Origin: Cytophagaceae bacterium
GTDB taxonomy: Bacteria; Bacteroidota; Bacteroidia; Cytophagales; Spirosomataceae
Direction of reading: 5' to 3'
Assembly (NCBI GenBank): GCA_016722655.1
Contig: JADKIR010000004.1
Span: forward strand, 186,001-250,000
DNA length: 64,000 nucleotides
The position numbers were made by a program, and so were the translations under genes. The notes beneath the pieces are model-generated. The model had not been told where the DNA came from. It ran no database searches and saw only the letters and a program-made list of their open reading frames with translations. Of the stretch, positions 17,888 to 26,583 are shown piece by piece (positions within the stretch are counted from its first letter, which is position 1; every line of letters begins with the position of its first letter).

Positions 17888-19717
17888 ATGGATGTAATCC
17901 GTCTTTTATCAGATTCTATTGCCAACCAGATTGCAGCCGGTGAAGTAGTTCAACGGCCGGCTTCTGTAGTAAAGGAACTTCTGGAAAACTCCATTGATGC
18001 CGGTGCCCAAAATATTCAACTTATTGTAAAAGACGCCGGAAAGGCCCTGATTCAGGTCATCGACGATGGAATGGGGATGTCGCCGACTGACGCCCGTATG
18101 AGTTTTGAGCGGCACGCCACCTCTAAAATCAGAGAGTCGGCCGATTTGTTTAATATTCGCACCATGGGTTTTAGGGGAGAAGCTTTAGCATCAATTGCGG
18201 CTGTAGCCCAGGTAGAACTCAAAACCCGAAGAGAGGAAGACGAACTGGCAACCATAATCAAAATCGAAGGTTCAGATATTAAAGCTCAGGAATTTGGTCA
18301 GAGTCCGAAAGGCACCAATTTACTAATCAAAAACCTGTTTTTCAATGTACCTGCCCGTCGCAACTTCCTGAAAAGCAACCCGGTGGAAATGAAGCATATC
18401 TTGGAAGAATTTCAGAGGATGGCTCTGGCTCATCCTGATGTTTCATTTAAATTATTCCATAATGACACCGAGATTTTTAACCTTTCGGCCAATAAACTTA
18501 ACAAAAGAATAACCGACGTACTCGACAAAAGCTATCGGGACCAACTGGCTCAATGCCAGGCAGATACACCTTATTTGAAGATATCGGGCTACGTTGGTAA
18601 ACCGCCCAGTGCCAAAAAAAACCGGGGCGACCAGTATTTTTTTGTAAATAAAAGATTCATAAAAAGTTCTTACCTCAATCACGCCGTAACAAGTGCTTTT
18701 GAAGCGACTATTAGTGAAGGAACGCACCCTTTTTACGCCCTGTTTCTTGAGATTGATCCAAGCCATATCGACATCAACATTCATCCCACTAAAACTGAGA
18801 TAAAATTTGATGACGAGAAAGCAATTTATGCCATTTTGAGATCGGCGGTAAAGCAAGCTATCGGGGTTTACAACCTTACTCCAAGCATTGATTTTGAGGC
18901 AAATATAAATTTGGGAAATCTTGCCCTGAATCCCTGGAGTCAGTCGCCCAGAAACGATTTCAGGTCAGATTCCAACCTTAGTACTTTTGAAAATTTCGGT
19001 AGAGATACCAGGCAAAACGAAAAGCCCAATCAGGAAAACTGGCAAAAGCTATTTGAAGGATTTGGAGATAGTCGGGACCCTGAAACTCAACCTGTACTTT
19101 TCAGCAGTAAAATAAACCAAATTGAGGATTCGGTAAATCTCGGCAAAGAAGCCGAAGTAAATGCAATTCAGATTCACAACAGATTTATAATTAGCCAGAT
19201 AAAAAGCGGAATATTGTTGATTAATCAGCAAAGTGCCTATGAAAGGATATTTTATGAAAAATATTTAAAAGAAATTTCGCAGCAAAAAGGTATTTCTCAG
19301 CAGATATTATTCCCTAAAACTGTCTCTTTGTCAGCAATAGACTATGCCCTTAGTTTTGAAATCATCGATATGATCAGGAATATAGGGTTTAATGTGGAAG
19401 AATTTGGGCAAAATACCTACATCATCAATGGGGTGCCTTCGCAGTTTTTGGAAGAAGATGAAGCCGAGCTTTTCAAAAGCTTGATAGAGCAATACAAAAT
19501 CAACGAAAACAATCAAAAAACAGATAAAAAAGAGGCTTTGGCTAAAACTTTAGCCAAAAGAAATGCTTCTAAAATGCATAAAGCACTATCAAAAGAAGAA
19601 ATCGGAGGTTTGATTAATCAGCTTTTTGAAACAGCCATGCCTTCGGTAAGTCCTGATGGAATGCAAGTAATGAGCATTCTTACTTTAGAAAAACTTGCCT
19701 CTTTGTTACTGAATTGA
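17888..19717 (+). CDS. mutL: DNA mismatch repair protein MutL
   Basis: 609 residues. The GHL-ATPase N-terminus is intact: E30 in VVKELLENSIDAGA, DDGMGM at 59-64 and GFRGEAL at 94-100. A variable linker (about 340-420) is followed by the C-terminal dimerisation domain. The endonuclease motif DQHAxxERxxYE of MutL homologues reads NQQSAYERIFYE here (starting at N446), so the Asp and His are replaced, and no CPHGRP-type motif is seen near the C-terminus (SPDGMQVM instead). It acts with MutS on mismatches; nicking activity by MutL itself is doubtful here. Confidence 0.94.
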   Translation: MDVIRLLSDSIANQIAAGEVVQRPASVVKELLENSIDAGAQNIQLIVKDAGKALIQVIDDGMGMSPTDARMSFERHATSKIRESADLFNIRTMGFRGEALASIAAVAQVELKTRREEDELATIIKIEGSDIKAQEFGQSPKGTNLLIKNLFFNVPARRNFLKSNPVEMKHILEEFQRMALAHPDVSFKLFHNDTEIFNLSANKLNKRITDVLDKSYRDQLAQCQADTPYLKISGYVGKPPSAKKNRGDQYFFVNKRFIKSSYLNHAVTSAFEATISEGTHPFYALFLEIDPSHIDINIHPTKTEIKFDDEKAIYAILRSAVKQAIGVYNLTPSIDFEANINLGNLALNPWSQSPRNDFRSDSNLSTFENFGRDTRQNEKPNQENWQKLFEGFGDSRDPETQPVLFSSKINQIEDSVNLGKEAEVNAIQIHNRFIISQIKSGILLINQQSAYERIFYEKYLKEISQQKGISQQILFPKTVSLSAIDYALSFEIIDMIRNIGFNVEEFGQNTYIINGVPSQFLEEDEAELFKSLIEQYKINENNQKTDKKEALAKTLAKRNASKMHKALSKEEIGGLINQLFETAMPSVSPDGMQVMSILTLEKLASLLLN

Positions 19718-19730
19718 CCCATTTTGATGG

Positions 19731-19738
19731 TAAGTTTG
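19731..19738 (+). promoter_or_regulatory. Probable -7 element before the rhomboid genes
   Basis: TAAGTTTG matches TAnnTTTG, 14 nt after the mutL stop and 27 nt before the ATG of the first rhomboid gene. The -33 element is not clear. Confidence 0.4.
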
Positions 19739-19765
19739 TTATAACAAAAATAAAATTCAAATAAT

Positions 19766-20425
19766 ATGTTTGACCAATTGACGCCAAATGTCAAAAAACT
19801 ATTGATAATAAATATTGCAGTATATTTTTTCGCACAGTTTTATTCCCGTGATTTTTTTGTCCAATATTTTGCATTTTTTAATCCGATTTTGCCAAATACC
19901 AGCGAATTAATCAATCCCGCTTTCAAACCTTGGCAGTTTTTGACCTATATGTTTATGCATGGCAGCATAGGCCATTTGTTCAGTAATATGTTTGGTTTGT
20001 TTATATTTGGTCCTGCCCTCGAAACCTATATGGGGTCTAAGAAATTCATAATCTATTATTTAATTACAGGAATTGGAGCGGCTTTACTCAACACCGGATT
20101 GAATATTTATGACATGTCAAATATGGCAGTTGACTCTGAAGCTTTTTATCGGGAGGCGGTAATTCCGATGGTGGGTGCTTCCGGGGCAATATTCGGAATA
20201 CTGATGGCTTTTGCTTTTATTTTCCCTAATGTCGAAATGATGTTGTTGTTTTTTCCGTTCCCAATAAAGGCCAAATATTTTGTTGCTATGTACGGAATAT
20301 ATGAGCTGGTGCAAGGAGCAGCGGGTTTTCAAACTGGAATTGCTCATTTTGCCCATTTGGGCGGCTTGATTACAGGTTTAATTTTATTAAAGTTTTTTGG
20401 TTTCACTAAACGAAATTATTACTAA
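19766..20425 (+). CDS. Rhomboid family intramembrane serine protease
   Basis: 219 residues, about six membrane helices. The catalytic dyad is Ser139 in GASGAIFG and His197 in HFAHLGG; the helix-2 HGSIGHLFSNMFGL supplies His70 and Asn74, which form the oxyanion hole in GlpG. Thus all active-site elements are present. It cleaves transmembrane segments of unknown substrates. A second rhomboid follows after 33 nt, so the two are co-transcribed. Confidence 0.92.
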   Translation: MFDQLTPNVKKLLIINIAVYFFAQFYSRDFFVQYFAFFNPILPNTSELINPAFKPWQFLTYMFMHGSIGHLFSNMFGLFIFGPALETYMGSKKFIIYYLITGIGAALLNTGLNIYDMSNMAVDSEAFYREAVIPMVGASGAIFGILMAFAFIFPNVEMMLLFFPFPIKAKYFVAMYGIYELVQGAAGFQTGIAHFAHLGGLITGLILLKFFGFTKRNYY

Positions 20426-20458
20426 TTTCGTACTCTTAAATATCAATCTGAAAAAACA

Positions 20459-21367
20459 ATGGGTGGGATATTTGATGATTTAAAAAATGCATTTAGAAAG
20501 CAAAACAATCAGGTCGTACAAATGATCCTGATTTTTTCTATTGTATTTGTCCTTCATTGGCTTCTCACATTTAGTTTTAAGTTTTTGCCTGACCACAAAA
20601 TTTACTCTGATTTTCTTAACAAAAACTTCTTTCTGAGTACAAGTATTGTTGATTTTCTCCGTCACCCCTGGACAATCCTTATTTTTCCGTTTACCAATTC
20701 CAATATCATTGAACTGATTTTCAATAGTTTGGCTTTATTTTGGTTTGGTCATATTCTTACTGATTTTTTGGGTGGAAGGAAAGTATTACTGGTATTTGTG
20801 TCTGGAGCAATAGCAGGTGCGGTTCTTTATACAATTTCTGCTTATGGTTTACAAATTATAAGACCTTTCAAACCAGCACCTTACCTCTTTGGTGCATCGG
20901 CAGGAATCTATGCGGTTCTATTTGCTGCAGTGGGCTTGTTGCCTCTATATGAAATGATGTTTTTTAGATTTTTTATCAAATTAAAACACATTGCTATAGC
21001 ATTTCTGATAATTTCTCTTTTGGTAGATTACCGAACCGGAATTCTTCACTTAGGAGCTGCATCTTTCGGCTATTTTTATGTAAAATTTCTAAGAACCGGC
21101 CTGAATTTTACACAACCATTGGAAAGTTTAATTTTGAAAATGGAAGGAATGGGCAAACAAAAACCCGATAAAAAAATATCACGAACTTATAGTAAGTCAC
21201 CTGTGGGAGAATATCAAAGGTCTCAGATTTATGATGACCAGAATTATTACCCTGATCAGGAAGAAATTGATTATTTGTTAGATAAAATAAATAAGTCAGG
21301 AGGTTACGAAAGCTTGACCATAACTGAAAAAGACAGGCTTTTCAGAGCTAGTCAGAAAAAAGATTAA
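20459..21367 (+). CDS. Rhomboid-like protein, divergent
   Basis: 302 residues: a rhomboid core of about six helices (about 20-215) plus a hydrophilic C-terminal tail of some 85 residues ending KDRLFRASQKKD. Ser147 in FGASAGIYA and His197 in ILHLGAAS align with the catalytic dyad, but the helix-2 His is replaced (SNIIELIFN has Glu85 in its place, with Asn89 kept). Family knowledge says such tandem copies are common in Bacteroidota. It could be an active protease with altered oxyanion hole, or a pseudoprotease partner of the first copy. Confidence 0.85.
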   Translation: MGGIFDDLKNAFRKQNNQVVQMILIFSIVFVLHWLLTFSFKFLPDHKIYSDFLNKNFFLSTSIVDFLRHPWTILIFPFTNSNIIELIFNSLALFWFGHILTDFLGGRKVLLVFVSGAIAGAVLYTISAYGLQIIRPFKPAPYLFGASAGIYAVLFAAVGLLPLYEMMFFRFFIKLKHIAIAFLIISLLVDYRTGILHLGAASFGYFYVKFLRTGLNFTQPLESLILKMEGMGKQKPDKKISRTYSKSPVGEYQRSQIYDDQNYYPDQEEIDYLLDKINKSGGYESLTITEKDRLFRASQKKD

Positions 21368-21430
21368 ACATTTTTAATACTGATAAACAATTTAAATCAG
21401 AATTAGTTATCAGAAGATAAAACAATCGTC

Positions 21431-23359
21431 ATGTTAATTACCCAGGGCCCTCTTTTAGAAAAAATAGATTTCCCATCAGATCTAAAAAAACTAAAAAAAG
21501 AACAATTACATCAGCTTTCAGAAGAGGTGCGACAGTATATCATTGATATGGTATCGGTTCATGGCGGGCATTTTGGAGCCAGTTTGGGAGTTGTAGAGCT
21601 TTCTGTTGCTTTACATTATGTTTTCAATACACCCGACGATCAGTTGGTTTGGGACGTAGGTCATCAGGCTTATGGTCACAAGATCCTGACCGGAAGGAAA
21701 GATCGTTTTGAAACCAACAGGCTTTATGGTGGTATTTCGGGTTTTCCGAAAAGAAAGGAAAGCGAATACGATGCTTTTGGAGTAGGACACTCCTCAACCT
21801 CAATATCTGCTGCACTGGGCATGGCGATGGGCTCTTTGCACAATGGTAATCTTTCCCGCCAGCATATCGCTGTAATTGGAGATGGTGCCCTAACTGCGGG
21901 CTTGGCTTTCGAAGGTATGAACCACGCAGGCTCGGTAAAAGATGCCAACTTGCTGATTATTCTTAATGACAACTGTATGGCCATTGACCCCAATGTAGGG
22001 GCATTGAAAGAATATTTGACTGACATTACCACTTCAAAAACCTACAACAAGGTAAAAGAAGAAGTTTGGAATTTACTTGGAAAAATGAGTAAATTCGGTA
22101 AAAGTGCCCGCGAAATTGTGGCTAAAGTTGATGCTGCCATGAAAAGCACTTTGATAAGTCAGAGTAATTTCTTCGAAGCACTTAACTTGCGATATTTCGG
22201 CCCAATCGATGGCCATGATGTGGATCACCTGGTTGAAGTGCTCAATGACCTGAAAAATATTCCGGGTCCAAAAATCTTACATTGTCTTACAGTAAAAGGC
22301 AAAGGTTATGGCCCGGCTGAAGAAGACCAAACCAAATGGCACGCTCCGGGACTATTTGACAAAGTAACCGGCGAAATCAAAAAGAAGAATTATACCAGAC
22401 CTATGCCTCCCAAGTTTCAGGATGTATTTGGTCATACGATAGTTGAACTGGCCGAAAAAAATGAGAAGATTGTGGGAATTACCCCTGCAATGCCCTCTGG
22501 ATCTTCTCTAAATATCATGATGAAAGCCATGCCTGACAGGGCTTTTGACGTGGGTATTGCCGAGCAACATGCGGTTACACTTTCTGCCGGTATGGCGACT
22601 CAGGGACTAACTGTATTTTGCAACATTTACAGCTCATTTATGCAGCGGGCTTATGATCAGGTAGTACATGACGTTTGTTTGCAATGTTTACCTGTGGTGT
22701 TCTGCCTCGACCGTGCAGGATTTGCCGGGGCTGATGGCCCTACTCATCACGGTGCCTATGATATTGCCTTTATGAGGTGTATTCCAAATATGATTATTGC
22801 ATCTCCTCTTGATGAAGAAGAACTAAGAAACCTGATGTTTTTGGCCCAGTCAGACGATGTGCAACAAGGAAAACAAGCCTTTACGATAAGATACCCGAGA
22901 GGTGAAGGCGTGATGCCTGACTGGAAATTGCCATTTTCAAAAATTGAGATTGGTAAAGGGCAAAAATTGAAAGATGGAGATGACCTTGCAATATTGACTT
23001 TCGGTCCTATTGGAAATGAAGCTAAAAAAGCCATAAATAAACTGGATAATAGCTTAAGTGTGGCTCACTATGATATGCGTTTTGCAAAACCACTCGATGA
23101 AGAAATGCTTCATGAAGTATTCGGAAAGTTTGATAAAGTGATTGTTGTTGAAGACGGGTGTGTTCAAGGTGGAATTGGATCAGCAATACTAGAGTTTATG
23201 AGTGAGAACAATTATGCAGCTAATGTAAAACGGCTCGGAATTCCGGACAGAATTGTAGAACATGGAGAGCAACCTCAACTGTGGGCCGAATGTGGCTTTG
23301 ATGCCAGCGGAATAGCCAGAGCTGCGGAGAGTTTTTTCGAAATAGAAGCATTGAAATAA
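21431..23359 (+). CDS. dxs: 1-deoxy-D-xylulose-5-phosphate synthase
   Basis: 642 residues, normal for DXS, the thiamine-diphosphate enzyme that joins pyruvate and glyceraldehyde 3-phosphate as the first step of the MEP isoprenoid pathway. The N-terminal HGGHFGASLGVVEL, the GDGALTAGLAFEG...NDN ThDP-binding motif and the VGIAEQHAVTLSAGMA segment with the catalytic Glu are all present. The C-terminal transketolase domain ends normally. The ATPase gene begins 1 nt after its stop. Confidence 0.96.
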   Translation: MLITQGPLLEKIDFPSDLKKLKKEQLHQLSEEVRQYIIDMVSVHGGHFGASLGVVELSVALHYVFNTPDDQLVWDVGHQAYGHKILTGRKDRFETNRLYGGISGFPKRKESEYDAFGVGHSSTSISAALGMAMGSLHNGNLSRQHIAVIGDGALTAGLAFEGMNHAGSVKDANLLIILNDNCMAIDPNVGALKEYLTDITTSKTYNKVKEEVWNLLGKMSKFGKSAREIVAKVDAAMKSTLISQSNFFEALNLRYFGPIDGHDVDHLVEVLNDLKNIPGPKILHCLTVKGKGYGPAEEDQTKWHAPGLFDKVTGEIKKKNYTRPMPPKFQDVFGHTIVELAEKNEKIVGITPAMPSGSSLNIMMKAMPDRAFDVGIAEQHAVTLSAGMATQGLTVFCNIYSSFMQRAYDQVVHDVCLQCLPVVFCLDRAGFAGADGPTHHGAYDIAFMRCIPNMIIASPLDEEELRNLMFLAQSDDVQQGKQAFTIRYPRGEGVMPDWKLPFSKIEIGKGQKLKDGDDLAILTFGPIGNEAKKAINKLDNSLSVAHYDMRFAKPLDEEMLHEVFGKFDKVIVVEDGCVQGGIGSAILEFMSENNYAANVKRLGIPDRIVEHGEQPQLWAECGFDASGIARAAESFFEIEALK

Positions 23360-23360
23360 A

Positions 23361-24152
23361 ATGACAATAGAAAGTTTTGGCCTCAGAAATCTCCCCGATT
23401 CTGAGGCTTTTCCTTTTAATTTACCCCTGGTAAAAAACCTCGAAACGGTAAAACTAAAGAGCAATATCACTTTTTTGGTGGGAGAGAACGGTGCAGGTAA
23501 ATCTACACTGCTGGAGGCTCTTGCCTATGCCACAAGTGTGCCTGTAGCCGGTGGTTTGGATATTTCTGATGACCCGCTAATGGAACCGGCAAGGAGATTG
23601 GGAAATATGCTTTCGATAAGGTATGGTCAAAAATCGACTTCGGGTTTTTTCTCGAGAGCAGAAGATTTTATTGGCTTTGTAAAAAATATTCAGCAAAAAA
23701 TCGAAGGTTTAAGTCTGGAGATCAGAGAAATAGAAGAAACCTGGACTGGTGGCGACCTTAATTTGGCCACAAAATATATAAAAGCAGAAAGGCAGGCATT
23801 AATTGACCGCTATGGCGAAAACCTGGATGCCATGAGCCATGGAGAAGGCTTTTTGAAGTTTTTTCTGGGCAGAATTACCGGTAAAGGACTTTATATCATG
23901 GATGAGCCCGAGGCCGCTCTTTCTCCACAAAGACAGCTTTCATTGATTTCGCTCATCATGCAAAAAATCAGAGAAAACGACAGCCAGTTTATAATCGCCA
24001 CCCATAGCCCTATCATCATGGCCATACCCGGAGCTCAAATTTTGAACATTGAAGAGGGTAATATTTCAGAAATTTCCTGGCGAGAAACGGCACATTATCA
24101 AATCACCCGACAATTTTTAGATAATCCGGAGGCTTTTTTGAGAGAATTGTAA
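23361..24152 (+). CDS. AAA family ATPase (ABC-like, single domain)
   Basis: 263 residues with Walker A GENGAGKS at 41-48, an ABC-like signature AMSHGEGFLKFF, Walker B GLYIMDEPEAALSP and a switch His in ATHSPIIMAIP. It matches the small soluble AAA_21/AAA_23-type ATPases that are distant from transport ABCs. No partner transporter is nearby. It is co-transcribed with dxs, 1 nt apart. The role is unknown. Confidence 0.87.
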   Translation: MTIESFGLRNLPDSEAFPFNLPLVKNLETVKLKSNITFLVGENGAGKSTLLEALAYATSVPVAGGLDISDDPLMEPARRLGNMLSIRYGQKSTSGFFSRAEDFIGFVKNIQQKIEGLSLEIREIEETWTGGDLNLATKYIKAERQALIDRYGENLDAMSHGEGFLKFFLGRITGKGLYIMDEPEAALSPQRQLSLISLIMQKIRENDSQFIIATHSPIIMAIPGAQILNIEEGNISEISWRETAHYQITRQFLDNPEAFLREL

Positions 24153-24153
24153 A

Positions 24154-24330
24154 CTATACAGCAGCGTAAAAGCAATTTTTGGGAGAAACCACTTTCTCTT
24201 CTTTTCGTAGTGCTTTTATGGCTTTGTCAACAATGGCTTTGTCGATACCTGTCACATCAGCTATTTGGCCACATTTTAGGGGTTCAGAAGATTTTCTCAG
24301 CGTTTCAAATACTACTTCTTTGGTATCCAT
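24154..24330 (-). CDS. Small winged-helix protein, 58 residues
   Basis: A short gene convergent on the ATPase gene, stops 1 nt apart. It encodes 58 residues starting MDTKEVVFETLRKSSEPLKC. A helix, a helix-turn-helix (GQIADVTGIDKAIVDKAIKALRKE) and a hairpin (EKVVSPKNCFYAAV) fit a minimal winged-helix DNA-binding fold found in small MarR/ArsR-like or archaeal-type regulators. It ends with an aromatic segment typical of those proteins. It is independent of tyrS by 143 nt. Identity is inferred from pattern only. Confidence 0.65.
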   Translation of the reverse strand: MDTKEVVFETLRKSSEPLKCGQIADVTGIDKAIVDKAIKALRKEEKVVSPKNCFYAAV

Positions 24331-24421
24331 AATTTTATTTTTTTACGAAAATATAAATTCGGCATTTACCAAAATATGACATCCGGCAGAGCTCTTTTGA
24401 AAATTGGTTTATTATAAAATG

Positions 24422-24450
24422 AAAATGCCCTGCTTTTGGCAGGGCATTCT
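24422..24450 (-). terminator. Terminator of tyrS
   Basis: AATGCCCTGC pairs with GCAGGGCATT around a 5-nt loop, about 25 nt past the tyrS stop, with a U-rich run on the minus strand after it. Confidence 0.75.
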
Positions 24451-24473
24451 TATTATTCTTATAAATAATTAGT

Positions 24474-25787
24474 TCAAATCACCTCCACAATATGATTTTT
24501 CTTTCCTTTACCTACTAATATAAACTTACCATTCAAAAGCGTAATATCAGCAAGGGGCATTTTTTCATCCGTAATTTTTACTTTATTGATACTGATGGCA
24601 TTTCCTTGAAGTGCCCTTCTGGCTTCGCCTTTAGACGAATAAATCTCATTATTGGTGCTTGAAGATAAGATATCGAGAATTCCACCTGCAACTTCAAAAT
24701 CAGCTTTAGAAATAGTGGTTTGCGGCACACCGTCAAAGATTTTCTTGAAAGTAGCTTCATCGAGGCTTTGGAGGGTTTCCAATGTAGCCTTTCCGTATAA
24801 AACTTCAGATGCCTTCACTGCCAAATCATATTGATCGGCACCATGTACACGGGTGGTGACGTCTTTGGCGATGGCTTTTTGGACAATCCTCAAATGGGGT
24901 GCCCCGGCATGTTCGGCTTCGAGTTTTTCGATTTCTTCTTTTGAAAGTAAAGTAAAGACTCTTATCAACCTTTTACAGTCATCGTCTGCCTGATTAATCC
25001 AGAACTGATAGAATTCGTAAGGACTGGTCAGGTCAGGATCCAGCCACACATTTCCACCTTCTGACTTGCCAAATTTTGTTCCGTCGGCTTTAGTCACCAA
25101 AGGTGTAGTAAGAGCATAAGCTGAGTATTCAACCTCACCGTCGGCATCTGAGCCGTCGTTGTTTTCTTTGCGTCTGATAAGCTCGGTACCAGTTGTAATA
25201 TTTCCCCACTGATCAGAGCCGCCCATTTGCAGTCTGATGCCGTGATTTTTGTATAAATGATAAAAATCGTAACCCTGTAAAAGCTGATAAGTAAATTCGG
25301 TATATGAAATCCCGGTCGTGATGCGGTTTTTTACTGAGTCTTTGGAGCTCATATAGTTCACCGTCAAATACTTACCTACTTCTCTCAAAAACTGCAAAAA
25401 GCCCATCTCTTTGAACCAGTCGTAGTTATTGACCATAACCGCGGCGTTGGGTTTGTCACCAAATTCAAGAAATTTTTCTAATTGAATCCTTATCCCTTCC
25501 TGATTTTCTCTCAAAACTTTCTCATCCAGAAACTGCCTTTCAGCCGATTTCCCTGAAGGGTCGCCCACCATGCCCGTAGCACCACCTACAAGGGCGTAAG
25601 GTTTGTGACCGGCCCGTTGAAAATGCACCAAAAGCATGATTGTGGCCAGATTACCAATGTGCAGTGATTTTGCCGTGGGATCAAAACCAATATAGGCCGA
25701 AGTCATTTCTTTTTCAAGTTGCTCTTCGGTACCGGGCATGGTCTGATGGAGCATTCCACGCCACTTTAATTCTTCAATAAAACTCAT
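24474..25787 (-). CDS. tyrS: Tyrosyl-tRNA synthetase
   Basis: 437 residues, class I aminoacyl-tRNA synthetase. HIGN at 43-46 and KFGKS at 238-242 are the two ATP-binding signatures; MGGSDQWGN at 188-196 belongs to the tyrosine pocket. The C-terminal S4-like RNA-binding domain (residues about 370-437, with SSKGEARRALQGNAISIN) is present. It charges tRNA-Tyr. It is preceded by the barrel protein gene by 4 nt. Confidence 0.96.
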   Translation of the reverse strand: MSFIEELKWRGMLHQTMPGTEEQLEKEMTSAYIGFDPTAKSLHIGNLATIMLLVHFQRAGHKPYALVGGATGMVGDPSGKSAERQFLDEKVLRENQEGIRIQLEKFLEFGDKPNAAVMVNNYDWFKEMGFLQFLREVGKYLTVNYMSSKDSVKNRITTGISYTEFTYQLLQGYDFYHLYKNHGIRLQMGGSDQWGNITTGTELIRRKENNDGSDADGEVEYSAYALTTPLVTKADGTKFGKSEGGNVWLDPDLTSPYEFYQFWINQADDDCKRLIRVFTLLSKEEIEKLEAEHAGAPHLRIVQKAIAKDVTTRVHGADQYDLAVKASEVLYGKATLETLQSLDEATFKKIFDGVPQTTISKADFEVAGGILDILSSSTNNEIYSSKGEARRALQGNAISINKVKITDEKMPLADITLLNGKFILVGKGKKNHIVEVI

Positions 25788-25791
25788 TTTA

Positions 25792-26439
25792 TTATTTTTT
25801 CTTAACTCCGTATTTGCGTTTCCATTTCCAATATTCGGAAAATGTGTAGGTAATTGATACTTGCACTGCCCTGTTTCTAAAGTCCAATGGAGTTACTTTA
25901 TTTTTTGAATCTGGCATTTGGTTTTTAAGGCCGTGAGTATATCTGAGGTTTAGGCTAAAAAGTGAAAATGCATCCAGCATATTTATTCTAGCACCTGCAA
26001 CCCAGCTTTTATCATTTTTCACATCGGGTCCATATATATTGGCAGTACCTTTTTGTGATTTGGTATTTAGTGACCATGAGTATTCCATTCCTGATTCCAA
26101 ATAAATTCCCTTTAAAGGCGTAAAACCCAGCAATACCGGTGTGGAAAGATATTTGTAGGCATATTTCGAGCTAATATTGTCAGCGGTAGTGGCTCCACCT
26201 TTGGTTTGAAAAATAAATTCGGGCTGAAGACTGAATTTACCCATATTAAACCTTGTAAAAACGCCCGCCTGATAGTTGAATGCTATTTTTTTGTCAAAAC
26301 TAATGGTATCTAGGGTTGCCAAGCCGGTAACATTTATCCCAGCTTTCGGCCCAAATTCAAAAAAACGAGGTTTGATCTGAGCCTGACTCAGTGTTGCGAT
26401 AAAAATAAGACCTATCAGAATGAAGGATTTTTTTGACAT
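25792..26439 (-). CDS. Outer membrane beta-barrel protein (PorT-like)
   Basis: 215 residues. A signal peptide (1-20, ending in LSQAQ) is followed by amphipathic strands of the outer-membrane beta-barrel family: FEFGPKAGINVTGLA, FNYQAGVFTRFNMGKFSLQPEFIFQ, and a final FRNRAVQVSITYTF. This is the PF13568/PorT-type fold. It is 4 nt upstream of tyrS and likely shares its transcript. Function unknown. Confidence 0.82.
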   Translation of the reverse strand: MSKKSFILIGLIFIATLSQAQIKPRFFEFGPKAGINVTGLATLDTISFDKKIAFNYQAGVFTRFNMGKFSLQPEFIFQTKGGATTADNISSKYAYKYLSTPVLLGFTPLKGIYLESGMEYSWSLNTKSQKGTANIYGPDVKNDKSWVAGARINMLDAFSLFSLNLRYTHGLKNQMPDSKNKVTPLDFRNRAVQVSITYTFSEYWKWKRKYGVKKK

Positions 26440-26530
26440 TATTTCTTTGTTTTGTTTTTGAAAACGTATTCAAAAGCCTAAAAAGTCTGCAAATTTAGCA
26501 AAAAATAAGGCTAGAGAAGAGGATTTATTA

Positions 26531-26566
26531 AAAATCCTGCCGAATTTGATTCCGACAGGACTTTTT
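26531..26566 (-). terminator. Terminator after the sigma-factor operon
   Basis: An interrupted stem (GTCCTG-CG-AAT with ATTCG-CAGGA on the minus strand) just after the stop at 26584 and followed by a T run. Confidence 0.65.
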
Positions 26567-26583
26567 CTGAAAAAAATTGGTAA

